Below are positions 42,920 through 52,842 of a stretch of DNA of 64,000 nt, piece after piece (position 1 is the first letter of the stretch; every line of letters begins with the position of its first letter). Below the pieces are notes generated by a model. It was not told where the DNA came from. It saw nothing but the letters and a program-made list of their open reading frames with translations, and did no database searches. Position numbers and translations under genes: made by a program. Source of the stretch: Adineta steineri (Eukaryota > Rotifera > Eurotatoria > Adinetida > Adinetidae); contig CAJNOI010000050.1 in the NCBI GenBank assembly GCA_905250115.1, forward strand, positions 186,706 to 250,705, written 5' to 3'.

Positions 42920-45915
42920 TTATCGTGTAAATCCAAATACTTCGATTTCCATTATTTGAAAATGTTCAATAGTTGATAATGGTTTACTATCAAATGTATC
43001 ACATTGTTTTGTACTACCTTCATTTAAATCTTGTCGAATTGATAAACCAATATTAAGTGGTTCTTTACTTCCACCCATTTGTAAACGTTCATCATCTGCA
43101 TATATATAATAATCTTCATATGCTTGTGTATTACCTTTTGTTAATGGTGAATAACCAACCCATTTAAATACTTGTCGTTCTGGTTTTATTGTAAATAAAA
43201 ATGATTCACCTGTACCAAACCATGTTCGTGTTTTCGTACGATTAGCTAATTGACCTGAACAAAATCCACCAAAAACTTCTTGATTTTCATTACGTATTAT
43301 AATAAGACAATATTCATGATATTCAACATGATCATACAATGTTCGTAAACGACGACCATGAATATTTGATGAATAAATACGTTCAGGTTGAAAATCTGTC
43401 AAACGACTTGGAATTAATGACCATAAATAAGCAAAATCTGAATGACTGGCTGCTGTTGTTTCAAATTCACGAACCATTATTATTGGCATAGAATTTTGAT
43501 GATGAAGTGTACGAGGTACAACAGGTTTTGATATTGGTGCAGGAATTGATAATTGATTACCTGTAGATGATGAACGACGTAGTTGTGGCATTATTTGACG
43601 ACGATCTGATTTTATTTTTTCTTCTTCACTCTAAACAAAATAAATATTCAGATATTTTTATTGAAAAATAATATCAACATTCTTTTTTCTTAAGTACTCA
43701 CGATATGCAATTTCTTCAATAGAGAAGATGATGCCACAGATTTTTGTATTTTATCAATTTTTTTTATTAATTTCGATTTGGCTGATACATAATGTTTAGA
43801 AACAGATTTTTTATCCATATTATAACAACGTGCGAAAGGTAAAAGTTCGAAAGCTTATGTCTGCAAATTTGTTTACTTGCTTATAACGAATAAATGAGTA
43901 ATAATAAAAAAAGAAAGAAATAACGCCCAACTAATTATTAATATTCTCGCTTATATGGTCGGATATACAGGTGATACGTTCGAGGTAAAAAAGATAAGAC
44001 TGACGCTTTTGATAATTTATTTTAATTCACCTATACATAAAAGCATATGTAATTAAATTTCTATCGGGAAGAATATGTTGAATTAGATTCAGTTATATAT
44101 TTTTAACTTTTACCAAAATTTTAATTCACTTTCTCTTTAAACTTTCATGTCAAGGGGGAACAAACTGATTTCCATACAAGAAATCATGAGAAATCATGGG
44201 AAATCAAAAGGATGTGGGTGTAAATGGGTATGGGTAAGTGTGAGTCCCAGGCGAATACCGTATCCACACCGACACGGACATTCACCCACACCCACCCACA
44301 CAACTACATCCATACCCACTCACGCGCACATATATCCTCAACTGATTTCCATACTAGAAATCACAAGAAATCATAGGAAATCATAGGAAATCATGAGAAA
44401 TCAGGAAATCAGTTTGTTCACCCTTGCTTTCAAGTACTAAAAATATAGGATAAACTACTTCTATATGTTATCATTATATAACGAAAATCCATTTCAAAAT
44501 TAATCAAAAATTAAATTTAATGACAAATTGTTTCCATTCGAGAATCATAGTATTTAGAAATACTGTAATGAATGATATATAATTATGTATACTCCGAAGA
44601 AGAAAAAAAGCGGTTAATCATATAAGGAGCTTTTTCTTAATCGGACGCGTTTTTAATGAAAAGTGTAAAGTGTATCGTTACAAAACTAATACTGTAACGA
44701 AAATAGTGTATCATTTTCGAAACTAATAATATTCGTTTTTTTCATCATTTATTTTAAATAGATTGAATTCAATCATCGGGCTCGTAATTAAGATTAATCG
44801 CATACATTTCTAATCATAATGATTGCCGTAAGCTGTATTATGAAAAGAATTAGATTTATAGAAAATCCTTTTCTTTATAATTGTTAAATATAATCATACC
44901 TCAATAGCTCGAAAAATTTCTTTTCGTTGTAAATGATGAATGCCAAAAGCATGTTTGAAAAGTTTTTCAATTGGTAAATCAAAATGTTGAATATAAGTGA
45001 TTAAATTATCAAAAATTGTTAGATTTTTTTTGTTTGATGATGTGTTTTCACTTTGGAAACGTACTGATGAATGAGTATATTTTGATCGACAAAATAATGA
45101 TTCACGTCGTCGAGGTTTAACTGGTAAATTTTGAGGATTTAAACCATATTTAACAAAAAAATGAAATAATGTCATACCAATACGTATAAGAATTTTCATA
45201 TCTTCAATTAAAAGACAATCNNNNNNNNNNNNNNNNNNNNNNNNNNNNNNNNNNNNNNNNNNNNNNNNNNNNNNNNNNNNNNNNNNNNNNNNNNNNNNNN
45301 NNNNNNNNNNNNNNNNNNNNCACATGAAGGTGCTGAAACTGTTGATCGCCATTGTGTTGGTTTATAAGCACTTTGTTCATCCCACGTGGAAGATTGATAA
45401 CCACCTCTATTCGCTGCCATGTCCTAGAATATTAAATATTATTTATATGAAAAAAAAGAGTGTTATTATTAGAAATCCGATGCGTTCTTTTTTTTTATCT
45501 CAAAAAGAAAATAACACAATAAATGCGTTGTTCACGGTAGGGTTAACTGTAAAGATCATTGGAGTCAATGAGAATAAAAAATATATGAGTAGCGTATTAT
45601 CATAAAATAAAACATTTTTTTCTTCTTCGCCGATGAATGAACTTGGAGAAAGGAGAGAAAAAAAGTTTGCGGAATGAACACAATGAATATGGGGAAAAAA
45701 ACTAGAGACAACTATTTTTTTTCTCATCATGATTCATATCTAATGAAAATAAAATAAAACTCACAGATAATAAGGTTGATGCTTGTATCGAATCTGGAAA
45801 CTAAAATATAATAACAGAGTTTTTTAAAATTACATTTTATTTGTCTTACTTGATTCATTAGCCTATCAAAAGTACGTGAAAAACGTGCTGATGTAGATGA
45901 AGATGTACGTCTCAT
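42920..45915 (-). CDS. TBC1D24: TBC1D24-like TBC-TLDc protein (gap inside)
   Basis: Exons 45915-45850, 45800-45765, 45423-45321, then the N gap, 45220-44900, and 43630-42920, all phase 0 at readable joins. After the gap the sequence reads DCLLIEDMKILIRIGMTLFH, the end of a Rab-GAP TBC domain; the catalytic Arg and Gln segments would lie in the gap. The final exon is a full TLDc domain (YLWSLIPSRL, EVFGGFCSG, WFGTGESFLFTI, FKWVGYS, CDTFDSKPL, IMEIEVFGF). TBC plus TLDc is the TBC1D24 arrangement: a vesicle-trafficking and oxidative-stress protein that in animals acts at synapses. A second start exon in the 1.27-kb intron would give a TLDc-only form. Whether the 45.9-45.3 kb exons belong to this gene rests on phase and position only. 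Confidence 0.8.
43702..43818 (-). CDS. Alternative first exon for a TLDc-only isoform
   Basis: ATG at 43818, 39 codons rich in Lys and Ser (MDKKSVSKHYVSAKSKLIKK at the start), ending at GTGAGT in phase 0, 71 bp before the phase-0 TLDc exon at 43630. An in-frame stop precedes the ATG, so it cannot be an internal exon read from the TBC part. Joined, it would give a 275-residue TLDc protein, similar in build to short OXR1 or TLDC forms. Confidence 0.6.
44151..44426. mobile_element. TIR element with GTGTGGGTG-type arms
   Basis: 276 bp. Ends CAAGGGGGAACAAACTGATT and the inverse of CAAGGGTGAACAAACTGATT (22 of 23 bp match overall). Inside are AAATCATGAGAAATCATGGG-type short repeats on both sides, then a G-rich half (GGATGTGGGTGTAAATGGG) and a C-rich half (CCCACACCCACCCACAC) that pair, so the whole folds into a long hairpin. 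CTTTCA occurs next to both ends and may be a target duplication. It lies in the TBC-TLDc intron. No coding sequence; the ORF across it is a by-product. Confidence 0.75.
45221..45320. other. Assembly gap (100 N)
   Basis: Exactly 100 N, a conventional placeholder, so the true length is unknown. It interrupts the TBC domain coding region. Confidence 0.98.
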
Positions 45916-48402
45916 ATCTTTCTCAAATTTCGTTTATATATTTGTTATGTAAACAGAAATAATAGCGATACACTCAAAGTACTGAATTTATCGATATGTG
46001 CACTAACATTTATTCTATTCCAGTTCATAATCGTCTAGTCTATATACTATTATTAGTCACCAGTAATCACAACTATAGTGTGAGAAAGAGAAGAAGAAGA
46101 AGAAGAGAAAGAAAAAATAGTTCATCTTATTGATTCTTTTGGTCTTCGACTTGGCACGTTTTATCATATTGTAAGTTTGACTTCGTCCTCTAACCTTTAT
46201 ATCATTTCTCATAAACATTGAATCACATGTAGACACTTTTTCTTCCAAAATATGATGATTTCTAGTCTTTATCATCTACTCATATACAGAAAAATATCTC
46301 CTGGCATGCAGATACTTTTCTGATTATAACAACATATAATATAATTCATTTCATGACATATATGGACTGTAAGGAATAACTACTGACACAATTACATTCG
46401 AAGACAACTATACAGTACAACATTTACCTTTCAAATGTGATGATGAAGAAGAAGAAAAAAAAATACAAATCCACTATAACAAAAAGAATAGCGTATGTTG
46501 TTAAAGGAGAGAAGAATAACAAATATGCTGCCTAATTGCCAGAAGGGTATATGTGTGTGTGTGTATATACTTTTAACTCCTACGATTTATTTTCATTTAA
46601 CCATGAAAAAAAAAGCGAAGACTAATATTTGCCAAAAAAGTCAATGAAATATGACTTAATAGTGCAATAATCAATCATTTGAATGAAAGTCTATATTCGA
46701 CAAAAAAAAGAATATTTAATTTTTATAAACAATTTACCAACGTGTAAGTATTGAAAGGTTCAGTAATTGTTGCTGCTACACTGGATGATAACAGCATTGT
46801 TGGTTTCATTTTATTAATAAATATCATCGTTAAATCGATTAATGATTCATCGAGAAAAAAAAACTTTTATGAAATAATTACGCGCGATTATCATTTAGCA
46901 AAGATTTATAATAAAGGAAATAAGATTTTATGAAATTATGCTAATAATACAAAGAAACATTTACCTTGAACTAACGAATAGCTCATGTATATATTCTGAA
47001 AACACATGATTAGTTGTGATCAGAGAAATATATAATTTCCTGTGTTAATATTCATAAAATGTAATTCAATTTATTAATCTCAATGAAACTAAAATGAAAT
47101 AAGATTATTCATGAGTAGTAGATTAACACCATCTCATTCTGATAATTGAAGAATCACTAGTTGATACAAATTCTTCTGTTTTACATCAAATGATTAATAT
47201 TTTCTTTGATAGTTTTATTAAATAAACTGAGGAATTTTGTCTTAATAGAAACATTCAACGGAAAATACTTGTATATACGTTGTACTCTATTTTATTGTTA
47301 TAACAGATGAATTTATCTATTTACAGAAAAATATTTAATATTCTGGAGTAAGTAAACACTTCAGTTTTTCCAGTCTTATGGTGCATTAAACTAATCACGT
47401 TGATAAGAAATGACAGTTCTCGTAACAGAAAGTTTTGTGAATTCAGTAGTATTTTGACAGCTAAATTCTTCTGTAGTACTGTAAACTTCATATAGTTCAT
47501 GCGTAATTCAATGAATTAAGGTATTCAAAAAACCTGTATAAATTTATTTAATGGAATTGTATTCGTATACAGGAAATATTATAAAAGATTGAAGTTGATT
47601 ATGTATCATAAATTATATTAACTGGACGTATGCACGACTGATACTATTGAATACACCACTTATGCTTTACACATGAAGTCATTTCACATATATGTTGTTG
47701 TTATGAAAACAAAATATTAGATGCTACCAATCGTTGGAATATATGGATTCTGTATTCTTTTTACATAATCTCATAGATAGTTCACGAAGTATGACTGACG
47801 AGACAGTAAACCTTCCAAATGTTTTACAAAAAATTCGTGGAATGTTTCTTTTTTCCCTTTATCTTGTATATAAAAAGGAAAGATTTTTAAATATGTCTTT
47901 TAGATTTTCTTGTGAAAGACATAGTGATTATTAAATTCGGTACTCTGATCTTAAATTTAGAAGCTACATCTTGTGACTACTTTAGAGCCAGTTATAAACT
48001 AGATGATACTTGAAAACGGATATGGAGAAGAAATTGTTTGAACACTTGATGTTTCAGTAAGTAATATTATTTTCTTTCCCTTTTTACTTAAATCAACTTT
48101 TGGATCTTGATAATATACCTGTTTTGAGAAACAGAAATAAAGATATTAATTACGCTACAAACAGTAGTCAACAAAAAAATGGCATAGTTCTGCAGGATGT
48201 AACTCATAGGTATCTATACATGATAATTAATTAAAAGATGATGTACTCATGTGTTTTTCTGTAGTTCAAACTACAACTTCATACTTGGTAACTTTTATGT
48301 TTTTATTAGATACATGTACTCATTTTCTATTATTAGCTAGAAAAATTATGTTTCTGGCGACATACATTATAGTATAACTTCTACTTGAATTAATATGCAT
48401 TC
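45916..48402. other. Intergenic, no gene seen
   Basis: 2.5 kb upstream of the TBC-TLDc gene. It contains an AGAAG-rich tract near 46090 and AT-rich sequence. Short ORFs (for example 46751-46933 and 47734-47934) have no recognisable family features or splice context. Confidence 0.5.
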
Positions 48403-48749
48403 CAGTGTTGCCAACTCTTCCGATTTTTTAAGAAAAATTCCGGATTTTTCTGGATTTTAGATCATTTTTATTGAACTAAATTTTATTTATCTGTTAATAC
48501 TCAAAAAAAGTTTTTTATTTGACAGCGGCTCAGTGGCTTATACTTATATATTTAGTTTATTATATTTCGAATTCTGATGTTGATTTTCTTTTGATATAAT
48601 AAGTGGTATAATTGACAAAAAGATTCAGAGAAATTTATTTTAGTTGGTAAAAATTAACTGTTAAAAATCTTTCCCGATTTAACAAAAAACGTTTCCGGAT
48701 TTTCACATTAGAATTCCGGATTTTCTGACTATGTCAGTTGGCATCACTG
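48403..48749. mobile_element. hAT-like MITE (CAGTGTTGCC termini)
   Basis: 347 bp. Ends CAGTGTTGCCAACT and the inverse of CAGTGATGCCAACT; inner copies of TTCCGGATTTTC recur in both halves. Flanking 8-mers ATGCATTC (48395-48402) and ATGCATCC (48750-48757) match at 7 of 8 positions, the 8-bp target duplication of the hAT superfamily. No ORF. Confidence 0.85.
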
Positions 48750-48757
48750 ATGCATCC

Positions 48758-49145
48758 GTAATAATATTTTATACATATATTCTTTTCGTTTTGCAATTTC
48801 TATTAATTTAACCCATTAAATGAAATACCGTAACATATGGCGACATCTTTCATGTTGAACGAACAAATAAATTTTGTTAGAAAATTTTTTCATAATTATT
48901 AGTTTAATAATATTATTTTTGTTATTTAAAAAACATTTTTTGAATTATATAAATAAGGAGGAAAATTAAAAGAAATTATTGGTTTAGATTTCAGACAGGG
49001 ACACTTTGACCAGTCAAAAAAAGAAAATTTTCCTATTCTCCATCTTCTTCATGTTCTTTCATATCTGCAATTGTTTAAAAAATCAAAACATGAAGGAATT
49101 CGATTAATTGAAAGATTCTTTTCATTTAATACTAAACATATTTAG
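48758..49145. other. Upstream region of the type I receptor
   Basis: 388 bp, AT-rich, ending in ATATTTAG directly before the start codon. No other feature seen. Confidence 0.5.
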
Positions 49146-51378
49146 ATGATGAAATATACATTAATTCAAGTCGTTTTTATTCTGCTAACGACGACAACTA
49201 TCGTCATTAGTGAAGAAAATAATAATGAAAATCCAATTGCCCTACTTGTTAATAACGATCAACCAAAAGTAAATATAACATGTTTATGTACTGATGATGA
49301 AGAATGCGATCAAAATTCTCATACTTGTCGACTTACTGAATCCTATCATACATGCTATGCAAGTTGGGCATTGGAACAAAGTGATGGTTTAGTACATTAT
49401 ACAGCTGGGTAAAAACATTACATATAGAAATCTTTTTTTTCTTTTAATATTCCGAATTTAATATAGATGTATGCATAATGAATATTTGTTTACACGATTA
49501 ATGTGTAGCTTAAATAAAACAGATCGTTATATTATCTGTTGTTCTCAACGTAATGAGTGTAATGATCTTGATGCTTATTCGAAAGAAATTCGTCAAGCAT
49601 TATTATCTCCATTATCACCAAGTAAGCTTTTTAAGAATAAAAAAAAACTAATTAAATTTTAATATTAAAACAGATATTTTAGCATCACATCAACCTCCGA
49701 ATAGTTATTCAACATTAATAATAATTATTATTACGTCAACATTGGGTGTACTTGTATGTATTGGAGTATTTATAATTATATATATTAAACAAAAAGGTTT
49801 AATAAATAATCGAGCAGCTTTTCATACGAAAAAATTTGCTTATGTTGATGACAATAAGAAACAAAATCTATTTCAACGTTTCTTAAAATGTTTTTATTGT
49901 CGAGACCGATTAAGCCGAATTAATGATGGTTGTATACCATCTGATCAATCATTAACAGGTCTTCTCGATGAATTATCAACAAGTACAATGGGACCAGGTA
50001 GTTATTTCAAAGAAATTTTTCTTAAACAAAAAAATGTTTTTTTTTCTCTAGCTCTTCCTCTATTAATGCAGCGTACACTTGCAAGAGAAATAACTTTAGA
50101 AGAAGTTGTTGGTGCCGGTCGTTATGGTAGTGTTCATCGAGGAAAATGGCGTGAAGATCATGTTGCAGTTAAAATCTTTTCGGCAAATGATGAACGTTCA
50201 TGGTTTCGAGAAATTGAAATTTATCAAACTGTTTGTTTAAGACATGAAAATCTTCTTGGTTATATTGCCGCCGATAATATGGTAAATATAAATCAAAAAT
50301 AAAGAAAAATTAAATTCGTTTTTTTCTGTTAGGATGCATCAACATATACTCAACTTTGGCTTGTTACTGAATATCATGAAAATGGATCACTTTATGATTA
50401 TCTTATGACTCATACAATAACAATACCTACATTAATAAAGATGATGTTAAGTATTGCTAGTGGTCTTTGTCATTTACATATGCCGATTGATTCAACAAAT
50501 GGTAGAATATTATTTTTAATTTTTATAAAAAATTTCATTTTTTTATTATAGGCAAAGTTGCACTTGCTCATCGTGATTTAAAAACGAAGAATATTTTAGT
50601 CAAAAAAGATTTATCTTGTTGTATAGCAGATTTAGGTCTTGCTGTAAAAGAAGTTCGATGTAAACCTAAATCTCGAAAAGATTTATTACTTGCTAATGCA
50701 TCCGATCAAGAACATGTTGTTATTGACATTCAAGCAAATAATCGTGTGGGTACCATACGTAAGTTAAATATTCAACAAAAAAAGAAAGTTTATTGCATAA
50801 TTTTTGCTTATTTAAAGGTTATATGGCACCAGAAGTTCTCGATGGAACATTGAATGATCGTAATTTTGAATCATTTAAAGCGGCCGATATCTACGCATTA
50901 GGTCTTGTCTACTGGGAAATATTACGAAGATGCCAAATAAGCTCAACTGGTATAGAATTTTGTTTGTTTTAATTAAAAATATTAGTTTTTTTTGTTTCTG
51001 TAGAAAATGATGCAGAAAAATATCAAGTACCTTATGAAGATGTTTCACAGGGTAATCCTAATGCTGATCAAATGCGAGATATTGTATGTGTGAAAAAACA
51101 TCGACCACCAATATCAGAACGATGGACAACTCATCCGGTAAGATTCTTATTTAATTCAAACATGTCAATAAAAATTTTTTTATTTTATTAAGATTGTTCG
51201 TCCATTGGTTCAATTATGTGAAGAATTATGGATTGAAGATCCAACATGTCGTCTTAATAGTCTTAATATTAAAAAACAACTTAAAAAACAATTAGAATTA
51301 TTAGAAAATGATTTATCATATATAAATATTGAATCGCAACAACAATCGACACAAAATAATGGTCCTTGGACAGCTTAA
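49146..51378 (+). CDS. TGFBR1: TGF-beta/activin type I receptor kinase
   Basis: Nine exons: 49146-49408, 49467-49621, 49674-49997, 50052-50281, 50333-50501, 50552-50758, 50818-50949, 51004-51137, 51193-51378; 599 residues. Signal peptide ([16 protein letters not shown]), Cys-rich ligand-binding ectodomain ending CCSQRNECN, a transmembrane segment at about 147-172, a GS region reading [16 protein letters not shown], then the kinase: [33 protein letters not shown] (DLG is normal for this family), RYMAPEVLD. The L45 region ([16 protein letters not shown]) resembles the ALK4/5/7 class that signals through Smad2/3. Oddities: the GS loop lacks the TTSGSGSG run, and the activation segment carries about 18 extra residues before VGTIRYMAPE. 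ACVR1B would be an equally fair name. Confidence 0.92.
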
Positions 51379-51899
51379 TTATTATATAAATTTTTTTTTC
51401 TTCATATGTAGATATTTTTCTTTTTTTTTTCTTTTTTCTCTCTCTCTTTCTCATATCTCAAAGTTCTGTTTTTCTTTTTCTTTCTATAGTTTTGAACAGT
51501 TTTGATACTGTTTATTTGCCATTTTTCATATGTGCGTCCGTTTTGTCTTACAAACTAAATGTACAAATGTGTTATAAACTAAAAGAAGAAAAAATTTATT
51601 TAGCTGTCAGATGCCATTTATTGACTGCCGAAAAATTCTATATCATTATACAAAAAAAAAAATAAACTCGCGTCTGTTTAGTTCTTTTTCTTGTTGCTTC
51701 TAATTTTCTCGGTATTTGACGTATATTTGTCTATTGTATTCATTTTATTTGTCATTAAATAAGAAAATCTGCATTCATTGGAGTGGTTCTGTTTGTGTTT
51801 AAAACAAATAAAAATAAAATAAAATTTATTTGTTAATCGTATAATTATAATATTTGTTTCAGTATATTTGTCTTACCATTTTTTGCTTGTTAAAAAAAT
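51379..51899. other. Spacer between receptor and LSM5
   Basis: 521 bp, T-rich, including the receptor 3' UTR. TATTTGTTTCAG at 51851-51862, 38 bp before the LSM5 ATG, is an acceptor-like site. Confidence 0.5.
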
Positions 51900-52580
51900 A
51901 TGGCAACATCACAAGTAACAACAGCAACAGGTGATACAAATAATATACCAACAACGCAAACAACAGTTAGTGCACCACCAACAGTCACACCATCGACGAC
52001 TATTGTTCAACTTTTACCATTAGAACTTGTTGATAAATGTATTGGATCAAGAATTCATGTCATTATGAAATCAGATAAAGAAATTGTTGGAACTTTACTT
52101 GGATTTGATGATTATGTTAATATGGTACTTGAAGATGTAAGTTTAATCACCACTAGGGATGTGCAATGTCGGTTTACTGAGCACCGACAACGATGTTTAC
52201 TGAGACTTATATTCGGTGCCCGCCGTGCCTCTGAAAATATCGGTGTCAGTGTTCACCGAAAAACTGACACAGTGATCACTGACACTTATATTCGGTGTTC
52301 GGTGAAAACTGGCACCGATATTTTCAGTGGCACGGTGAGCACCGAACTGCTATTTTAAGTGTTCGTTTTTCAATATTTTCACCGACACTGCACATCCCTG
52401 ATCACCACCCTTCTTATTCTCTATCATATAATATTTCTTTTCTAGGTAACTGAATTTGAAACAATGCCAGATGGTGGTAGTCGTATAACTAAACTTGATC
52501 AAATATTATTAAATGGCAATCATGTTGCTATGCTTGTGCCCGGTGGTGAAGGCCCAACAACATCCGTTGGAGCCGTATAG
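51900..52580 (+). CDS. LSM5: U6 snRNA-associated Sm-like protein LSm5
   Basis: Exons 51900-52136 and 52446-52580, phase 0; 123 residues against 91 in human. From about residue 37 it is nearly the textbook protein: [39 protein letters not shown] (Sm1), then [20 protein letters not shown] (Sm2). LSm5 sits in the LSm2-8 ring on U6 snRNA and the LSm1-7 ring for mRNA decay. Extra length is a Thr/Ser-rich N-terminal extension of about 35 residues. The single intron (52137-52445) is enlarged by a transposable element; without it the intron would be about 54 bp, the local norm. Confidence 0.97.
52154..52400. mobile_element. hAT-type MITE with perfect 8-bp TSD
   Basis: 247 bp. Left end TAGGGATGTGCAATGTCGGT, right end the inverse of CAGGGATGTGCAGTGTCGGT. 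Target duplication ATCACCAC at 52146-52153 and 52401-52408, identical. Internal arms (CGGTGCCCGCC, GGTGAGCACCG, repeated CGGTGTTC) pair extensively. GC content is clearly higher than the host intron. Non-autonomous; no transposase. Confidence 0.92.
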
Positions 52581-52842
52581 ACAATAATAAAGAAAAAACT
52601 ATTTGAAAAAGGAAAGTTCTTTTTTTTGTTGTTGTTCTAGTAAAAAAAAACGTGATTTGTTATAAAAAAATTTTTTTTCCCAGTCATTTGATAAAGAGAA
52701 TCTAAGAACGAAAGGATCAGATATTTTTTTTTTTGAGAAAAAAATCCAAACTAAACTCTTACTTTAATTCTTTTCATCTTAGATATATTAATTAATTCTA
52801 TTCGATGAATGAATAGTATTTAATAAAAAGAAAGATTTTATA

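Noticed and set aside
44147-44386. 79-residue ORF
   Set aside because: Lies wholly within the TIR element at 44151-44426 and translates its HTH/PTP-type repeats.
52137-52358. Read-through extension of the LSM5 ORF
   Set aside because: It continues into the intron and the hAT MITE; the Sm2 motif is supplied by the exon at 52446.
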